Notes: generated by a model from the sequence alone, not told the origin. A DNA stretch of 64,000 nucleotides from Nematopogon swammerdamellus (GCA_946902875.1 OX336343.1:3758754-3822753); one strand, 5' to 3'; counted from the first letter of the stretch, positions 38,072 to 48,749 are shown. Numbers and translations are program-made.

Positions 38072-38247
38072 CAGGTTGGTTAACCAAAGCTGGCGCGTAC
38101 ACAGTACTCACACCAATGCAATTGTGCAAGTGCGAGTGAGACAGATCGGGGCATACGCATCACGAAAACCCGATCTGTCTCACTCGCACTTGTACAATTG
38201 CATTGGTGTGAGTACTGTGCACGCGCCAGCTTTGGTTAACCGACCTG
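38072..38247. mobile_element. Palindromic MITE, Tc1/mariner-like (176 bp)
   Basis: Arms of about 80 bp, CAGGTTGGTTAACCAAAGCT ... CAGATCGGG and its near-perfect complement, around an 18-base loop. TA flanks both ends (38070..38071 and 38248..38249), as after a TA target duplication. No transposase. Confidence 0.88.
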
Positions 38248-38356
38248 TATGTTTCGGAACATTTGAATTTTATGGCCGTTTAACGCCGCCGCGCCGCTCC
38301 GATTAAGTCTCATTGTGTTGTTTTGACAGTTATTTCGTCGGATATTGATATTTCTC

Positions 38357-38660
38357 ATACCGTTACTACAACATCCGTGATGTCAGCCCATAACACCGGG
38401 AGAACTAGGTGCCATGTCAGTGTTTCCCTTCATTTCATGTCGGCTACACTGAACTGGATGGAAAAAATCGAAAAAGGAACTATTTACATAGCCGTTTTGA
38501 CTGACGTTTCATTCAGTGCGGTGGTACCAACCAACCAGGGCGGGATAAACCCCACCATCTACTAAGGTAAGAAGGGAAGGGACCTACCGCGGGGAATCCG
38601 AACCACGGTCAGCCTCCCAACGGCCTAGCGGTCATCCATCCAAGTACTGACTGCTCTTTA
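38357..38660 (-). mobile_element. SINE-B, truncated at both ends
   Basis: ACATCCGTGATGTCAGCCC, tail, core (GGTGGTACCAACCAACCAGG, with a duplicated CAAC), then GAATCCGAACCACGGTCAGC and part of the head up to GTACTGACTGC. The T run and the A-box end are missing. Confidence 0.8.
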
Positions 38661-38671
38661 TTCTTCCCTCA

Positions 38672-38769
38672 GCCACAGAGACGTGCGAGTTCGTGCGACA
38701 GGGACGACGCTCTACAACCGGATTGTCTCTTTCTAAAGCTCGACAAGCATTATTTTCTGTCGGGTACTA
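38672..38769 (-). repeat. Right half of MITE-K
   Basis: AGACGTGCGAGTTCGTGCGA, ACAACCGGATTGTCTCTTTC and TGTCGGGTACT match the right part of the MITE at 59091..59256. Confidence 0.75.
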
Positions 38770-38854
38770 ATATATTTGAGCTTTCTTCAAGTTCACATTC
38801 AAATTTCTTTATTAATATACAATTTGACAGTTATTTACTCATAATTCTTATTTT

Positions 38855-38928
38855 ATAAACAAGCTTTCTAATAAAAAAAACCGCATTCAAATCGGTCCAT
38901 CCGTTTGGTTGCTACGATGCCACAGACA

Positions 38929-38969
<41 letters not shown>

Positions 38970-39012
38970 AACTTATAACACCCCTCCGTTTTTTTTTCGT
39001 CGGGGGTTAAAA
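38855..39012 (-). mobile_element. MITE-Z fragment with (AC)n
   Basis: CAAGCTTTCTAATAAAAAAA, CGGTCCATCCGTTTGG, (AC)n at 38933..38966, ending TTTCGTCGGGGGTTAA. Confidence 0.75.
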
Positions 39013-39485
39013 ATACATACGTATATACATTTTGTCTAGTAAGAACTAACGACGCTTCCTACTAATTGTTATAAATACATCTAAGGGAACTAAAGGTAGG
39101 TTTAAGTGATTGCGTGTATGTATGTGTATGAGAGAGTGTGTGTGGGTGTGTGTGTATATGGTGAAATAAAAGTGTACCTATCTGTATCACAGTTCACTTT
39201 ACAATGTTTTCTAGGTTCACTTTACGATGTTTTCTCAACCCACTCGTCATTTCACTCTCATTTCGCTCGCTCACAGGAAGTAGGCTTCACCGCCACCGGA
39301 AATAGTAGGTACTAGCCCTCTTAATGCTCTCCACACCGGAAACGGACCCTTTTAGCGCTCGGCGCTGCGTGAAATTAAATGCTACGCGCTCTTTTTAATT
39401 TATGAGTTTGTTTTCGCGTGACTTACATTTTTAATAAGTAGGTAGAGTTCGTGAACAGATAACCCCATAATAAATATATATTTTT
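39013..39485. other. Stretch without gene
   Basis: A GT-rich simple tract lies at 39112..39162. A GTTCACTTTAC.ATGTTTTCT unit is duplicated at 39191..39235. Nothing coding. Confidence 0.4.
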
Positions 39486-39489
39486 AATA

Positions 39490-39850
39490 TAAACCAACAT
39501 GGGTGGCTGTGCCGAGAGACCAATGGTGCAGTCGACAGAGCCAAAATCACCTCTCCTCGCGAAACCACGCTCAGTTAGGTGCCATGCCGGCAGATTTGCG
39601 GACTGTTGCTAGGTTGTGTAGCCTGTTAATACGACGTTTGAAGACACCCAGGTTAAATGATTCGGGAAATACTCTCGCCGGAAGACAGTTCCACACCCTA
39701 GCGATGCGACAAAGAAACGATTTAGAGAACCGCGATGGGTTCTCAAAAGCCCAAATGTCAACAACAAAAGGGTGCTGAGTCTCTCTGCGACGAGTTATGC
39801 GGAGATAGGACGGGTGCCAGGGAATTCGGGAAATTCGGGAAAATAAAAAA
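39490..39850 (-). pseudogene. LINE C-terminus remnant (family C)
   Basis: The reverse strand reads THPFVVD-like, [40 protein letters not shown] and [18 protein letters not shown], the C-terminal end of an insect Jockey/CR1-type LINE protein. The untranslated tail with GCACCATTGGTCTCTCGGC and CACCCATGTTGGTTT follows. The RT domain is absent. Confidence 0.75.
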
Positions 39851-39897
39851 AAATCTGATATTGAGAGGATAGATATGTATGATAGAAAATTCTCTAT

Positions 39898-39967
39898 TGC
39901 TTCACCAAAGAGTTTGTATTACGTCGCTGCGCTCCTAGCGACGTAATACAAACTCTTTGTGCTTCAC
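39898..39967. mobile_element. 54-bp palindromic mini-element with 8-bp target duplication (hAT-like)
   Basis: 39906..39959 has perfect 22-bp arms beginning CAAAGAGTTTGTATTACG around a 10-base loop (TGCGCTCCTA). It is flanked by exact TGCTTCAC on both sides (39898..39905 and 39960..39967). Same arms as the loop-free copy at 23958..24001. Confidence 0.9.
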
Positions 39968-40015
39968 AAATATTTTGCGAGAAAAATTACATAATGAATG
40001 AGGTACACTACACGA

Positions 40016-40144
40016 AAGGTACAGGTCGGTCGAAACGGCTATGTAAATAGTTCGTCTTTCCGTCCAGTTCAGTGTAGCCGACATGAAATGAAGGCAAGCA
40101 CTGACATGCTCACCCATAACACCGGGCTGACATCACGGATGTTG
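40016..40144 (+). repeat. SINE-B tail fragment
   Basis: GGTCGGTCGAAACGGCTATG, CCGTCCAGTTCAGTGTAGCC and GGGCTGACATCACGGATG; core and head are missing, and CTCACCCATAACACC is a local rearrangement. Confidence 0.7.
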
Positions 40145-40182
40145 CTGTAAAAAATAGTTTTAACAGTTAAAGGTTTTTTTTA

Positions 40183-40300
40183 TGTAAACCAGCATGGGTG
40201 GCTGTGCCGAGGGACCAATGGTGCAGTTGACAGAGCCAAAATCACCTCTCCTCGCGAAACCACGCTCAGTTAGGTGCCATGCCAGCAGATTTATTTATAT
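40183..40300 (-). repeat. LINE 3' tail fragment (family C)
   Basis: AAACCAGCATGGGTGGCTG through TTAGGTGCCATGCCAGCAG matches the tail of 39490..39850, without coding sequence. Confidence 0.75.
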
Positions 40301-40357
40301 AGAGGTTAATATTAACGCAGTATTTAAAGCACGATATCATGAACAGTAGGTATGGTT

Positions 40358-40680
40358 TTTTTTTTATGGAAACTGACACGGTTGGCAGCATCGCCTAGAA
40401 CATCCGTGATGTCAGCCCATAACACCGGGTGAACTTGGTGCCACGTCAGTGCTTCCCTTCGGTCGTGCCGGCTACACTAACTGGACGGAAAACACAAACT
40501 ATTTACATAGCCGTTTCGACCGACCTTTCATTCAGTGCGGTGGTACCAACCCGGGCGGGTTAAACCCTACCACCTAGTAATATAAGAAGAGAGTCATATC
40601 CCTTAGTCGCATTTTACGACATACACGTAGAGAAATGCAGTGGGGCTATTCTTTTAATGTACCGGCCCCACACTGCACAA
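40358..40680 (-). mobile_element. SINE-B, RTE-like head
   Basis: T run, tail, core (GGTGGTACCAACCCGGGCGG, ACCACCTAGTAATATAAG), then GTCATATCCCTTAGTCGC, CATTTTACGACATACACG and ACCGGCCCCACACTGC, the reversed RTE-like head. Confidence 0.85.
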
Positions 40681-40923
40681 TGCACATTCGACACAACCCA
40701 CTCGACGGTAAAAATTATTTATCGTTAAAATTACCGGATGGTCGTTAATGTTAGGTAATGATTTCGAGCGCAACGAGCTCGACCCTGCATCTGAAAAACC
40801 CTTCACCTGATAACGAGCGCTTGTTCTACTGACGGCACTGCTCCATCACTGTGAAATGGCAGACCGGCCGGCGGCGTCCGTATTGTTTTTGATGATGTTT
40901 TGAAGTAGAGTTCTTCCTTATAG

Positions 40924-42580
40924 ATTGCATACTTAGAGACTAAGAGAGTAATTAGGGACCTTAAACCTAAACATTCCCAGGACCTTTGGAGTATGTCTCC
41001 CGTATTACTGAAATCTGTAACAAGTGTCATCGGCCCGCTAACAGATATTGTAAATTACTGTCTAAAAAATGGCATATTCCCAGATTCATTAAAAGTTGCC
41101 AAAGTCATACCTTTGTATAAAAAGGGATGCCATAACAATGTTGAGAACTATCGTCCCGTCTCTATATTGCCGGTTTTCAGTAAGGTCTTTGAAAAAATTT
41201 TGGAAAAACGGTTAATTAAATTCTTTATTGATAATGAACTTTTAAATTGTAAACAATTTGGATTTCGGAAAGGACTGTCAACGGGTGATGCTATAGCTTC
41301 TATGGTAAAATCAATATTAACTTCCCTAGACGACTCTCAGCATACTTATGGCATCTTTTGTGACCTGTCCAAAGCCTTTGACTGTGTAAATCATGAAATA
41401 TTACTAATGAAACTAGAGCATTATGGTATACGAGACAATGAATTGCGTATATTCCAATCATATTTAGAAAATAGAGCTCAAATATGTGACGTCAATGGCA
41501 TAAAGTCGAATGTAGAATCAATCACAATGGGTGTACCGCAGGGTTCTATCTTGGGACCATTATTGTTTCTAACTTATGTTAACGACATCTCGAGCTGTAT
41601 AACAGACGATATAGAGATGGTAATGTTTGCAGATGATATCTCAGTTGTACTGAAAAACAATGACATAGGTAAACTAAGAGAATCTTTTATAACTGTACTA
41701 ACATCTCTAAAATCATGGTTCGAGTGCAACAATTTATTACTAAATGTTAACAAAACTAACATTATGCACTTTGCTCTAGGGACTCATAGACGTAATAACA
41801 CTGATGACATATTAAAAACTGCAGAAAACTTGTCATTAAACCTTGCTAATGAACTAACTTTTCTTGGGGTAATATTTGATAAAAGTTTTACTTGGAAAGC
41901 CCACATAAACTCTTTAGCTGGTAAGTTGAGTTCCGCTTGTTATGCTATAAAAAAAATTAAAGAGCTATGCGGAACTCATGCTGCAAAGACGGTTTATCAT
42001 GCCTATTTTGAGAGCATCATGTCATATGGCCTTATGTTTTGGGGAAATGCAGCAGATTCAAATAGAATATTTTTATTACAGAAGAGGGCCTTGCGGTACA
42101 TCTTAAATATGAAAACTAGAGATACTTGTAGGACAGCATTCGGAGAGATAGGAATCATGACTTTACCAAGTGCATATGTTTACCAGAACATATGCTATGC
42201 CAGAAAATATATTCATGATTCCTCTCTTAACTCCGACAATCATAACTATGACACACGCTGTAAGAATAATGTACAATTAATAAGACATAGATTATCCAAA
42301 ACGTCAAAAAGCTTTATCTGTAATAGTGTTAGATTTTATAATAAACTGTCTTCTAACATAAAACAATTAGATGACAATAATTTTAAACGACGGATTAAAC
42401 TAATGTTAATTGAAAAGAGTTATTATACTGTTAAGGATGCGTTAACTGACCGTAATTTTATATAAGAGTCTGACTACTGTTTTTCCCACTAACAACTTTG
42501 ACAATTGGATACACTTTGTATCATTAGATTTTTAATATGACTTATTACATTTCTTTGTAATAAACGTAAACTAATTGTTT
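40924..42580 (+). mobile_element. 5'-truncated Jockey-superfamily LINE
   Basis: Contains a C-terminal RT frame (40993..42465) and an AT-rich 3' end to about 42580 with TTCTTTGTAATAAACG as polyadenylation-like sequence. An in-frame TAG at 40921 and absence of endonuclease show loss of the 5' part. Sequence between 40690 and 40923 may belong to the element but is not open. Confidence 0.85.
40993..42465 (+). CDS. LINE reverse transcriptase, partial ORF (490 aa)
   Basis: Open from 40924; the ATG at 40993 is only the first Met. RT blocks in order: VIPLYKKG and NYRPVSILP, GFRKGLST, FCDLSKAFDCVNHEIL (catalytic Asp), GVPQGSILGPLLF, and MFADD with FADD at residues 212..215. Then LLLNVNKTN, an FLGV...W..HI motif, and a C-terminal region with YHAYFESIMSYGLMFWG and LQKRALRYI. 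This order is typical of Jockey/CR1-like pol. It lacks the N-terminal endonuclease (full pol is about 900 aa), so it cannot be autonomous. The frame has no internal stop. Confidence 0.88.
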   Translation: MSPVLLKSVTSVIGPLTDIVNYCLKNGIFPDSLKVAKVIPLYKKGCHNNVENYRPVSILPVFSKVFEKILEKRLIKFFIDNELLNCKQFGFRKGLSTGDAIASMVKSILTSLDDSQHTYGIFCDLSKAFDCVNHEILLMKLEHYGIRDNELRIFQSYLENRAQICDVNGIKSNVESITMGVPQGSILGPLLFLTYVNDISSCITDDIEMVMFADDISVVLKNNDIGKLRESFITVLTSLKSWFECNNLLLNVNKTNIMHFALGTHRRNNTDDILKTAENLSLNLANELTFLGVIFDKSFTWKAHINSLAGKLSSACYAIKKIKELCGTHAAKTVYHAYFESIMSYGLMFWGNAADSNRIFLLQKRALRYILNMKTRDTCRTAFGEIGIMTLPSAYVYQNICYARKYIHDSSLNSDNHNYDTRCKNNVQLIRHRLSKTSKSFICNSVRFYNKLSSNIKQLDDNNFKRRIKLMLIEKSYYTVKDALTDRNFI

Positions 42581-42764
42581 TTATTTGACTTGATATATGA
42601 AGTATCAAAATTGACGATGGCACTATACACCAGATATAGGTAATGTAAATAGGCAGAGTGGTCAGATTCTTGAGTGTTCATGCTTATGCTGTAAATATTA
42701 ATGTTCTTGTGAGCGGTAGTATGCGTTAATTATTGTAAATTACTTGAATTATAATACTTATATA

Positions 42765-42905
42765 TAAGGTACTAACAAAACATTGTGACTTGCGAAGTTT
42801 GTTTGTCAGTTCTTCTTCGCATTGAATTTAGAACTGGCGGAATTTTCGACATGTCCAAGCGTAGGTTACCTACCTATGGATGAAATTATACAATAAACAA
42901 TAAAC
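42765..42905 (+). repeat. Dispersed repeat family E, copy 2
   Basis: TACTAACAAAACATTGTGAC, CTTCGCATTGAATTTAGAAC and GTAGGTTACCTACCTATGGA as in 30833..30960, with a TTTGTTTGTCAG insertion. Confidence 0.65.
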
Positions 42906-43128
42906 AATTGCGGAACGGGACACGACAAAAAAAATAATGATGACTAGCCATACTGAATATGCATATGTCTGAAATATTGTTAATGTTGTGTGTAATTTAT
43001 GGCAAAATAAATAGCTGAATCTGAATCTGAACCTATAGGTTTAGTGGTAGTGCTATAAAATAATCTGTACTGTGTACCTGCGCCTGACTTAAAATCAGTG
43101 TGCCTCTCACCAGCTGCCGGACTCGGTG
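42906..43128. other. Short unassigned stretch
   Basis: AATAAATAGCTGAATCTGAATCTGAA at 43008 looks like a LINE simple-repeat tail; nothing else. Confidence 0.35.
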
Positions 43129-43470
43129 GTTTTTTTTTTTTTTTTTTTTATGGAAACTGACACGGTTGGCTAAATCACCTACGACATCCGTGATGTCAGC
43201 CCATAACACCGGGTGAACTTGGTGCCACGTCAGCCTTCCCTTCGGTCGTGCCGGCTACACTGAACTGGACGGAAAACACAAAATATTTACATAGTCGTTT
43301 CGACCGACTTTTTATTCAGTGCGGTGGTACCAATCCGGGCGGGTTAAACCCTGCCACCTAGTAATATAAGAAGGGAGTCATATCCCTTAGTCGCCTTTTA
43401 CGACACACACGGGGAGAGATGCAGTGGGGCTATTCTTTTAAAGTACCGGCCCCACACAGTACAATACCGA
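43129..43470 (-). mobile_element. SINE-B, RTE-like head, long T run
   Basis: T run 43131..43150, tail, core (GGTGGTACCAATCCGGGCGG), GTCATATCCCTTAGTCGCC, TTTTACGACACACACGGGG and ACCGGCCCCACACAGTAC. Close to the copies at 40358 and 61112. Confidence 0.88.
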
Positions 43471-43556
43471 ATACCGGTGAGGGACAAAGGCTGTGTCAGG
43501 TCCTATTTTTCTTGTCTTGTTATTCTTGTTATGTTTTTTATGTTTTTATTATTTAA

Positions 43557-43927
43557 CTAGCTTTTGCCCGCGGCTTCGCTCACGTGAAATTCGCATTTAA
43601 AAATAAGAAAGTAAGTAAGCCCGCTAGCGTACCTTTATTTAAGCGTGCGTAACAATTCAGTTTGCATGAGAGCCACATCTTAGCGTACCCGGAACTTTTA
43701 ATTTAGTCTATCCTGTGTCACGTATAGTTAAATGTCCTTGTACTACGTTTCATCCAATTCGGATGATCGGTTTAAGAGTTAGGAGTAACATACATACATA
43801 CAGAAAATATTTCTAAAAATCGTCAATTTAGTTTTAGTTTCATACATACAGTTTACAAACGCAATATTTCATAGAACAAAGTAACTTACTCCATGACCAT
43901 CCCTTACAGATTTATTATTAGTATTGA
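43557..43927 (-). mobile_element. Helitron-like element, 371 bp
   Basis: On its own strand it starts TCAATACTAATAATAAATC and ends GCGGGCAAAAGCTAG, preceded by A and followed by T, which is the Helitron pattern (TC...CTAG between A and T, no target duplication). The interior has GGATGGTCATGGAGTAAGTT and CCGAATTGGATGAAACG. No Rep/helicase. Confidence 0.8.
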
Positions 43928-43929
43928 TT

Positions 43930-44655
43930 GATAATTGATATTGATGATTGAACGTGTTGAACGAGAAAAAATAAGAAACAAAAATTTTCATCCAAAATCA
44001 ATCATTTTAATTTTTTACGAGTATATTTATTATTTAAAATACCTACTCTACAGTGTTGTGTTGTAACGAGCTCATCACAGGATTAAACTTATTGGAGAAT
44101 CACCAATTCATCAGATGAACCATTCAAATATTTCCGTTAAACCAACTGATGATGAGGACCAAAATCAAGTTTATTATGCTTCTCGTTTGTTCTGTCATTA
44201 AAAAAATTACCATTGATTGCGAGCAATGAGATTTAAATATAGAATAGGTTATAGAGTGGTGGAAGAAACATTTTCATACAAAAACGTTAAAAATGAATTT
44301 TGGCAACATAGTGAATTATTTGTATGACATGTGGTATACCGTTGGAAAGGGCCAAAGAAAAATAAAGCTCTCAATTGCTGTCAGTTTTTTTTTATGAATT
44401 AAGAAATTAAGATTTTGTCATCATATGTTTATACAGTTGCGTAAAGAAATCATTGCACCGCACTGCTCTGTGTAAATGTTCTTGTAAAAAATAAGTGAAA
44501 TTGTGAAGTTGTGTTTTCTTTCTTTCTGTATTTTTTCTACCTCTAAATTATATATGTGCAGTACCTAATTAAGTTCTGAATAAATAATCAATACACATAT
44601 ATTAATTAAGTTGTATTATTACTTACGATTTACTACTAAGTTCCCACGTTCTACA
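43930..44655. other. AT-rich stretch without gene
   Basis: No ORF or repeat supported. TATAGAGTGGTGGAAGAAAC ... CATACAAAAACGTT may begin the diverged duplication that follows. Confidence 0.4.
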
Positions 44656-44669
44656 TTATTGCGGGCCTA

Positions 44670-45205
44670 CGACGAATAAATGGTCACTTTGTGAAGCATT
44701 TTTCTCGTAAACTATTAGGTTTATGAAGAAAGTAAATAGATATAAAGTTATAGATAATTTTATGTTCAACATATTTTTCTAAAGAAGTTTTTCTGTAGCA
44801 CTTACATACCATTTTTGAGTTATGATAAAAATTATAAAAAATTGGCAAAAAAAAATTTTTTTAATGGCCTCCATTTTGTATTTTTTGTGAGGACAGTTGG
44901 GCCCCCTATCAATACTAGTTCAGAACAGCCTAAAGAATAGCGAATAAATAATATAAAAGAAAGTGCAAACAAAATTAATTTCATTATTATTTTTTGATAT
45001 ACTTTCAAATTGTGATGCTATTTTCTCGCAAACCATTAACTTATCACTAAAACCGTAACAAGCAAAGTTGTAGATAATTTTATAGAGAACATTTTCTACC
45101 TTGGACATTTCCCTCTAAAACTTTTAGTTTTTGAGTTAGAGCAGAAAAATTTAGTTTTAGGAACTTTTTTTTCATTAAAATGGCCGCCATTTTGTTTTTT
45201 TACAA
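44670..45205. repeat. Diverged direct duplication, period about 310 bp
   Basis: TTTCTCGTAAACTATTAGG ... AAGTTATAGATAATTTTATG ... ATTTTTGAGTTATG ... AATGGCCTCCATTTTGT (about 44697..44879) is repeated as TTTCTCGCAAACCATTAAC ... AAGTTGTAGATAATTTTATA ... GTTTTTGAGTTAGAG ... AATGGCCGCCATTTTGT (about 45019..45196). No gene. Confidence 0.65.
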
Positions 45206-45785
45206 GTACCAATTTGTACCCTCAAAACCCTTTAAGGTCACCTGTAGAAAGGTTATCAACACACATGCAAACTTTATCATCACTTGTAACTCCCAATGTA
45301 TTTTTATAAGGAGATTCACTCCTACTATTATAAAATCAATGATCATGGGTCAAAACCGTGCAAATGACCCAACTTACCTACAAAGAAAAAAAATTCGGTC
45401 GATATGCCGAACACCCTGTCATAGCTATGACCCTGTTTAAAAACTTCAAGTACAGCGTTTATTTAATAGCGTCGGCAGACAGCCGGAAGGGCGGACGAAC
45501 AGTCCTCCTCCTGACCGTTTTTACCGGATCCCTGCCTGGTACCTACTCGACTGCTACGGAACTCTGAAAAGCAGATGCGACAGTCTCAGATTGCCGCAGA
45601 CGTACTATATAAATACAACGTTGCTAAAACTGCTCAAAATAAATTCATGATTAACTTCTTCTTCCACCTGAACTGAAGCACACGGGCTTTTACCTACATG
45701 ATGCGCTTTCTGCTAGCGAGATACTTTTGGGAGTTTAGATCTGTCGAGCGGTTAAAAATGTATTCTTACATCTTAGGAGGTTACT
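45206..45785. other. Stretch without recognised gene
   Basis: Overlapping short ORFs without motifs, probably part of the LINE end that follows. Confidence 0.35.
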
Positions 45786-45789
45786 ACTG

Positions 45790-45930
45790 ATAACACTAAA
45801 GGTTGACTGTAAGAAATCTCTGTAAGGGATAAGTCCGCCTTTGCACCCTATGTAAATTTTCCAATGTATTTCTTACTGTTTAATGTTTACTGGAGCAATA
45901 AAGAATTTTCTATCTATCTATCTACAGTGT
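45790..45930 (+). repeat. LINE 3' UTR with (TATC)n tail
   Basis: GATAAGTCCGCCTTTGCACC, GGAGCAATAAAGAATTTTC and TATCTATCTATC. I recognise this layout from insect non-LTR 3' ends; no coding remnant is attached. Confidence 0.55.
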
Positions 45931-47005
45931 TCTACTAGTGTTCATTAACTTTAGTTCATTCTTTTTAAAGAGGTAGGTACTTGTGGATCTATGGATTTAC
46001 TATATGCATTCAACGAGATAGGATTGAGGATGGCGGCCGCCATAAGTTTAAATAAATAATTAATTATTATTTTAGTATTTATATTTCCTCGCCTACTTCC
46101 GACAATTAGCCTGGCAGTGTAAAGGGGGAACGCTTTCAGCATCCAAAACGTTTTTATATACATTTCTGTTTATGAAATGTATAAATTACTAGGATTTTTT
46201 TTTTATATTTTTAATTTAATTATGTAAGATATTTATTTATTTGTTTTTAAGATAGTTATAATTGTACATTCATTATTTTAGTTAGATTAATTTAATTTTA
46301 GATTTGTTATAAAATTGTTTTAAAATTATCTCACATAATTATAACTACCTGACAAATGATAAAAAATTGAAGAATTTTTTTTTTGTTAGTCCACCCACCT
46401 CATTCTAGATCGTGTGTGTTCGTTCGCCAAATTTTCGCTCAATAAAGATAAATTAGTCGTATAATATTAAAACAATGTTATAAAAAAATCCGACATACTG
46501 TAATTCTAAAATATTAAAACAATGCTTTTCTAACCAACGATTTCATACGAGAATGACTGAACTACACGCCGACACGTAGGCCGACCACAGCACCAAACCA
46601 ACACAGCACAACCACGTCACGGTGGAGATGTGATGTGGAAAAACTCCCGACTCTTCTATGCGTTTCCCCGCATCACCGTAGCCCGTAGAGTAAGGGTTAG
46701 GCTGCACGCACAGTCTCACTTGCGCAAATTCTAATTTGCACAAGCAAACATGTTGTACGCCAACATGTACGCAAGCAGACGGCTAAACGGTATACCGAGC
46801 AAATAGCTTGCGAAAATGCTAATTTGCTCAAACTAAACATTCACAAGCAAGCATGCATGTTAAGACATTACATTATTTGTTATTTGTTTAAAAATCATTC
46901 GTGGGCAATACATATTGCACATTCGTAAAAATTTAAAAATTTAATTCGTAAATACCTACTCAAAATATTCCACGCAATTAGTCTAGGCTATATATATATA
47001 TATAT
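45931..47005. other. AT-rich stretch without gene
   Basis: 46725..46870 has repeated CAAATTCTAATTTGC-like and AAGCAAACATG blocks, an imperfect local repeat. A (TA)n tract lies at 46990..47004. No gene recognised. Confidence 0.4.
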
Positions 47006-47008
47006 TAC

Positions 47009-47229
47009 TATACACGGTGTTGCTGTTGCCCCCGTAATATTTTTAACAGACATAAGGGGGTTATTCTATTTGTGAAACTAAACAACTTCTGTGAAGAACA
47101 AAAATTTTTGAAACAAAAAAAAAATTTTTTTTCTTCAAATAAAAAAGTCGTAGAACAAAAGTTGCTCTATTTCACGTACAGAATCACCCCCTTTCGGGTT
47201 TTACAGTTGGGGTTGCAACACCGTATATA
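47009..47229. mobile_element. MITE, TATACACGGTGTTGC ends
   Basis: The left TATACACGGTGTTGCTGTTG and right GGTTGCAACACCGTATATA are inverted with a few mismatches. The inner flanks CCCCCGTAATAT and ATCACCCCCTTTCG are also partly mirrored. Confidence 0.65.
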
Positions 47230-47985
47230 ATACATCTCATCTGTGGGTATAATGCGCAAACGGTTTACACCATAGGTCAATAACAATATAAATGACATCT
47301 TTTAGCATGATCCTGTTCTGGGGGTAGTACTAGTAAGTTAGGTACCTAGTTTTTATCAACAACACAAGGGAACTAGCGAGTGTTTCTATTTGGAATATGG
47401 ATTAACCGAACTCCGATTCCGAGATTGTAAAAACTAAACAGGACAAATTTAAGCGTACTGTACTACAATACGAATGATGAATAAAGAATAAAGAATAAAG
47501 ATGACCCAAACATACTTCGACATCTTGTATGAATCCCGTAACCAGACCAATTCATTTTGAACTGCATCTCGCTCACTCCCGAAGCCACTCGATCGCCTTT
47601 TCTCTTTCTCCTCTTTAAGTGTGTATAGGTGAATTCATGGAAAATGACTACGCCACACATTGACGTACAACGCATACGCAATGTTCCCCGCCCGCTTGCT
47701 TACCCCTTTCGTGGCGACTTCGGTTCTCTTTGCTGAGGACGGTAATGATTAATCCATTATTATTGATCCATGGTTTACACACACAAGGGGTCTACCGGCG
47801 TTAACTCACTCCCTAACTCACACAAATACTCGCATATTTCAACCAACAGCCGGGGCGGATGCCTCACCGAACGCCTCCTGACTGGTTGAGTGAGATCGTT
47901 TCTCATACTCACATCTACGAGTGAGTAACGCCGGTACAGGGGCTAATATGATTGCGACGGGTTTGCACCAACAGGTAATCCTACG
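47230..47985. other. Stretch without recognised gene
   Basis: (AATAAAG)n at 47478..47500. 47500..47960 is of ordinary composition with short ORFs and no motif. Confidence 0.4.
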
Positions 47986-47989
47986 CGTA

Positions 47990-48745
47990 CGGACGGGGGC
48001 GGGACTGTTTGCGCATGCAAGTCGCTATCGTGTGGACGCCGCACGGTGCGTAATGTTCTTTATGCAAACTTTTGCAGAAACAGTCTGCGCATGCAAGTCG
48101 GTATCGTGTAGACGCCGCACGGTGCGTCATGTTCTTTGTGCAAACTTTTGCACAAACAGTCTGCGCATGCAAGTCGGTATCGTGTAGACGCCGCACGGTG
48201 CGTCATGTTCTTTATGCAAACTTTTGCACGAACAGTCTGCGCATGCAAGTCGGTATCGTGTAGACGCCGCACGGTGCGTCATGTTCTTTATGCAAACTTT
48301 TGCACAAACAGTCTGCGCATGCAAATCGGTATCGTGTAGACGCCGCGCGGTGCGTCATGTTGTTTGTGCATAAATTTGCACAAACAGTTTGCGCATACCT
48401 TTGCACAAACAGTTTGCGCATGCAAGTCGCTATCGTGTAGACGCCGCACGGTGCGTCATGTTGTTTGTGCATACCTTTGCACAAACAGTTTGCGCAAGCA
48501 AGTCGCTATCGTGTGGACGCCGCACGGTGCGTCATGTTCTTTGTGCAAACTTTTGCACAAACAGTTTGCGCATGCAAGTCGCTATCGCGTGGACGCCGCA
48601 CGGTGCGTCATGTTCTTTGTGCAAACTTTTGCACAAACAGTCCGCGCATGCAAGTCGCTATCGTGTAGACGCCGCACGGTGCGTCATGTTCTTCGTGCAA
48701 ACTTTTACACAAACAGTTTGCGCATGCAAGTCGCCGCGTGTAGCC
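47990..48745. repeat. 76-bp minisatellite, about ten units
   Basis: The unit contains GTTTGCGCATGCAAGTCGCT, ATCGTGTAGACGCCGCACGG, TGCGTCATGTTCTTTGTGCA and AACTTTTGCACAAACA. The period is about 76 bp, with one partial triplication of the TTTGCACAAACAGTTTGCGC block near 48372..48420. Open frames across it on both strands are products of the repeat. Confidence 0.93.
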
Positions 48746-48749
48746 GGGC

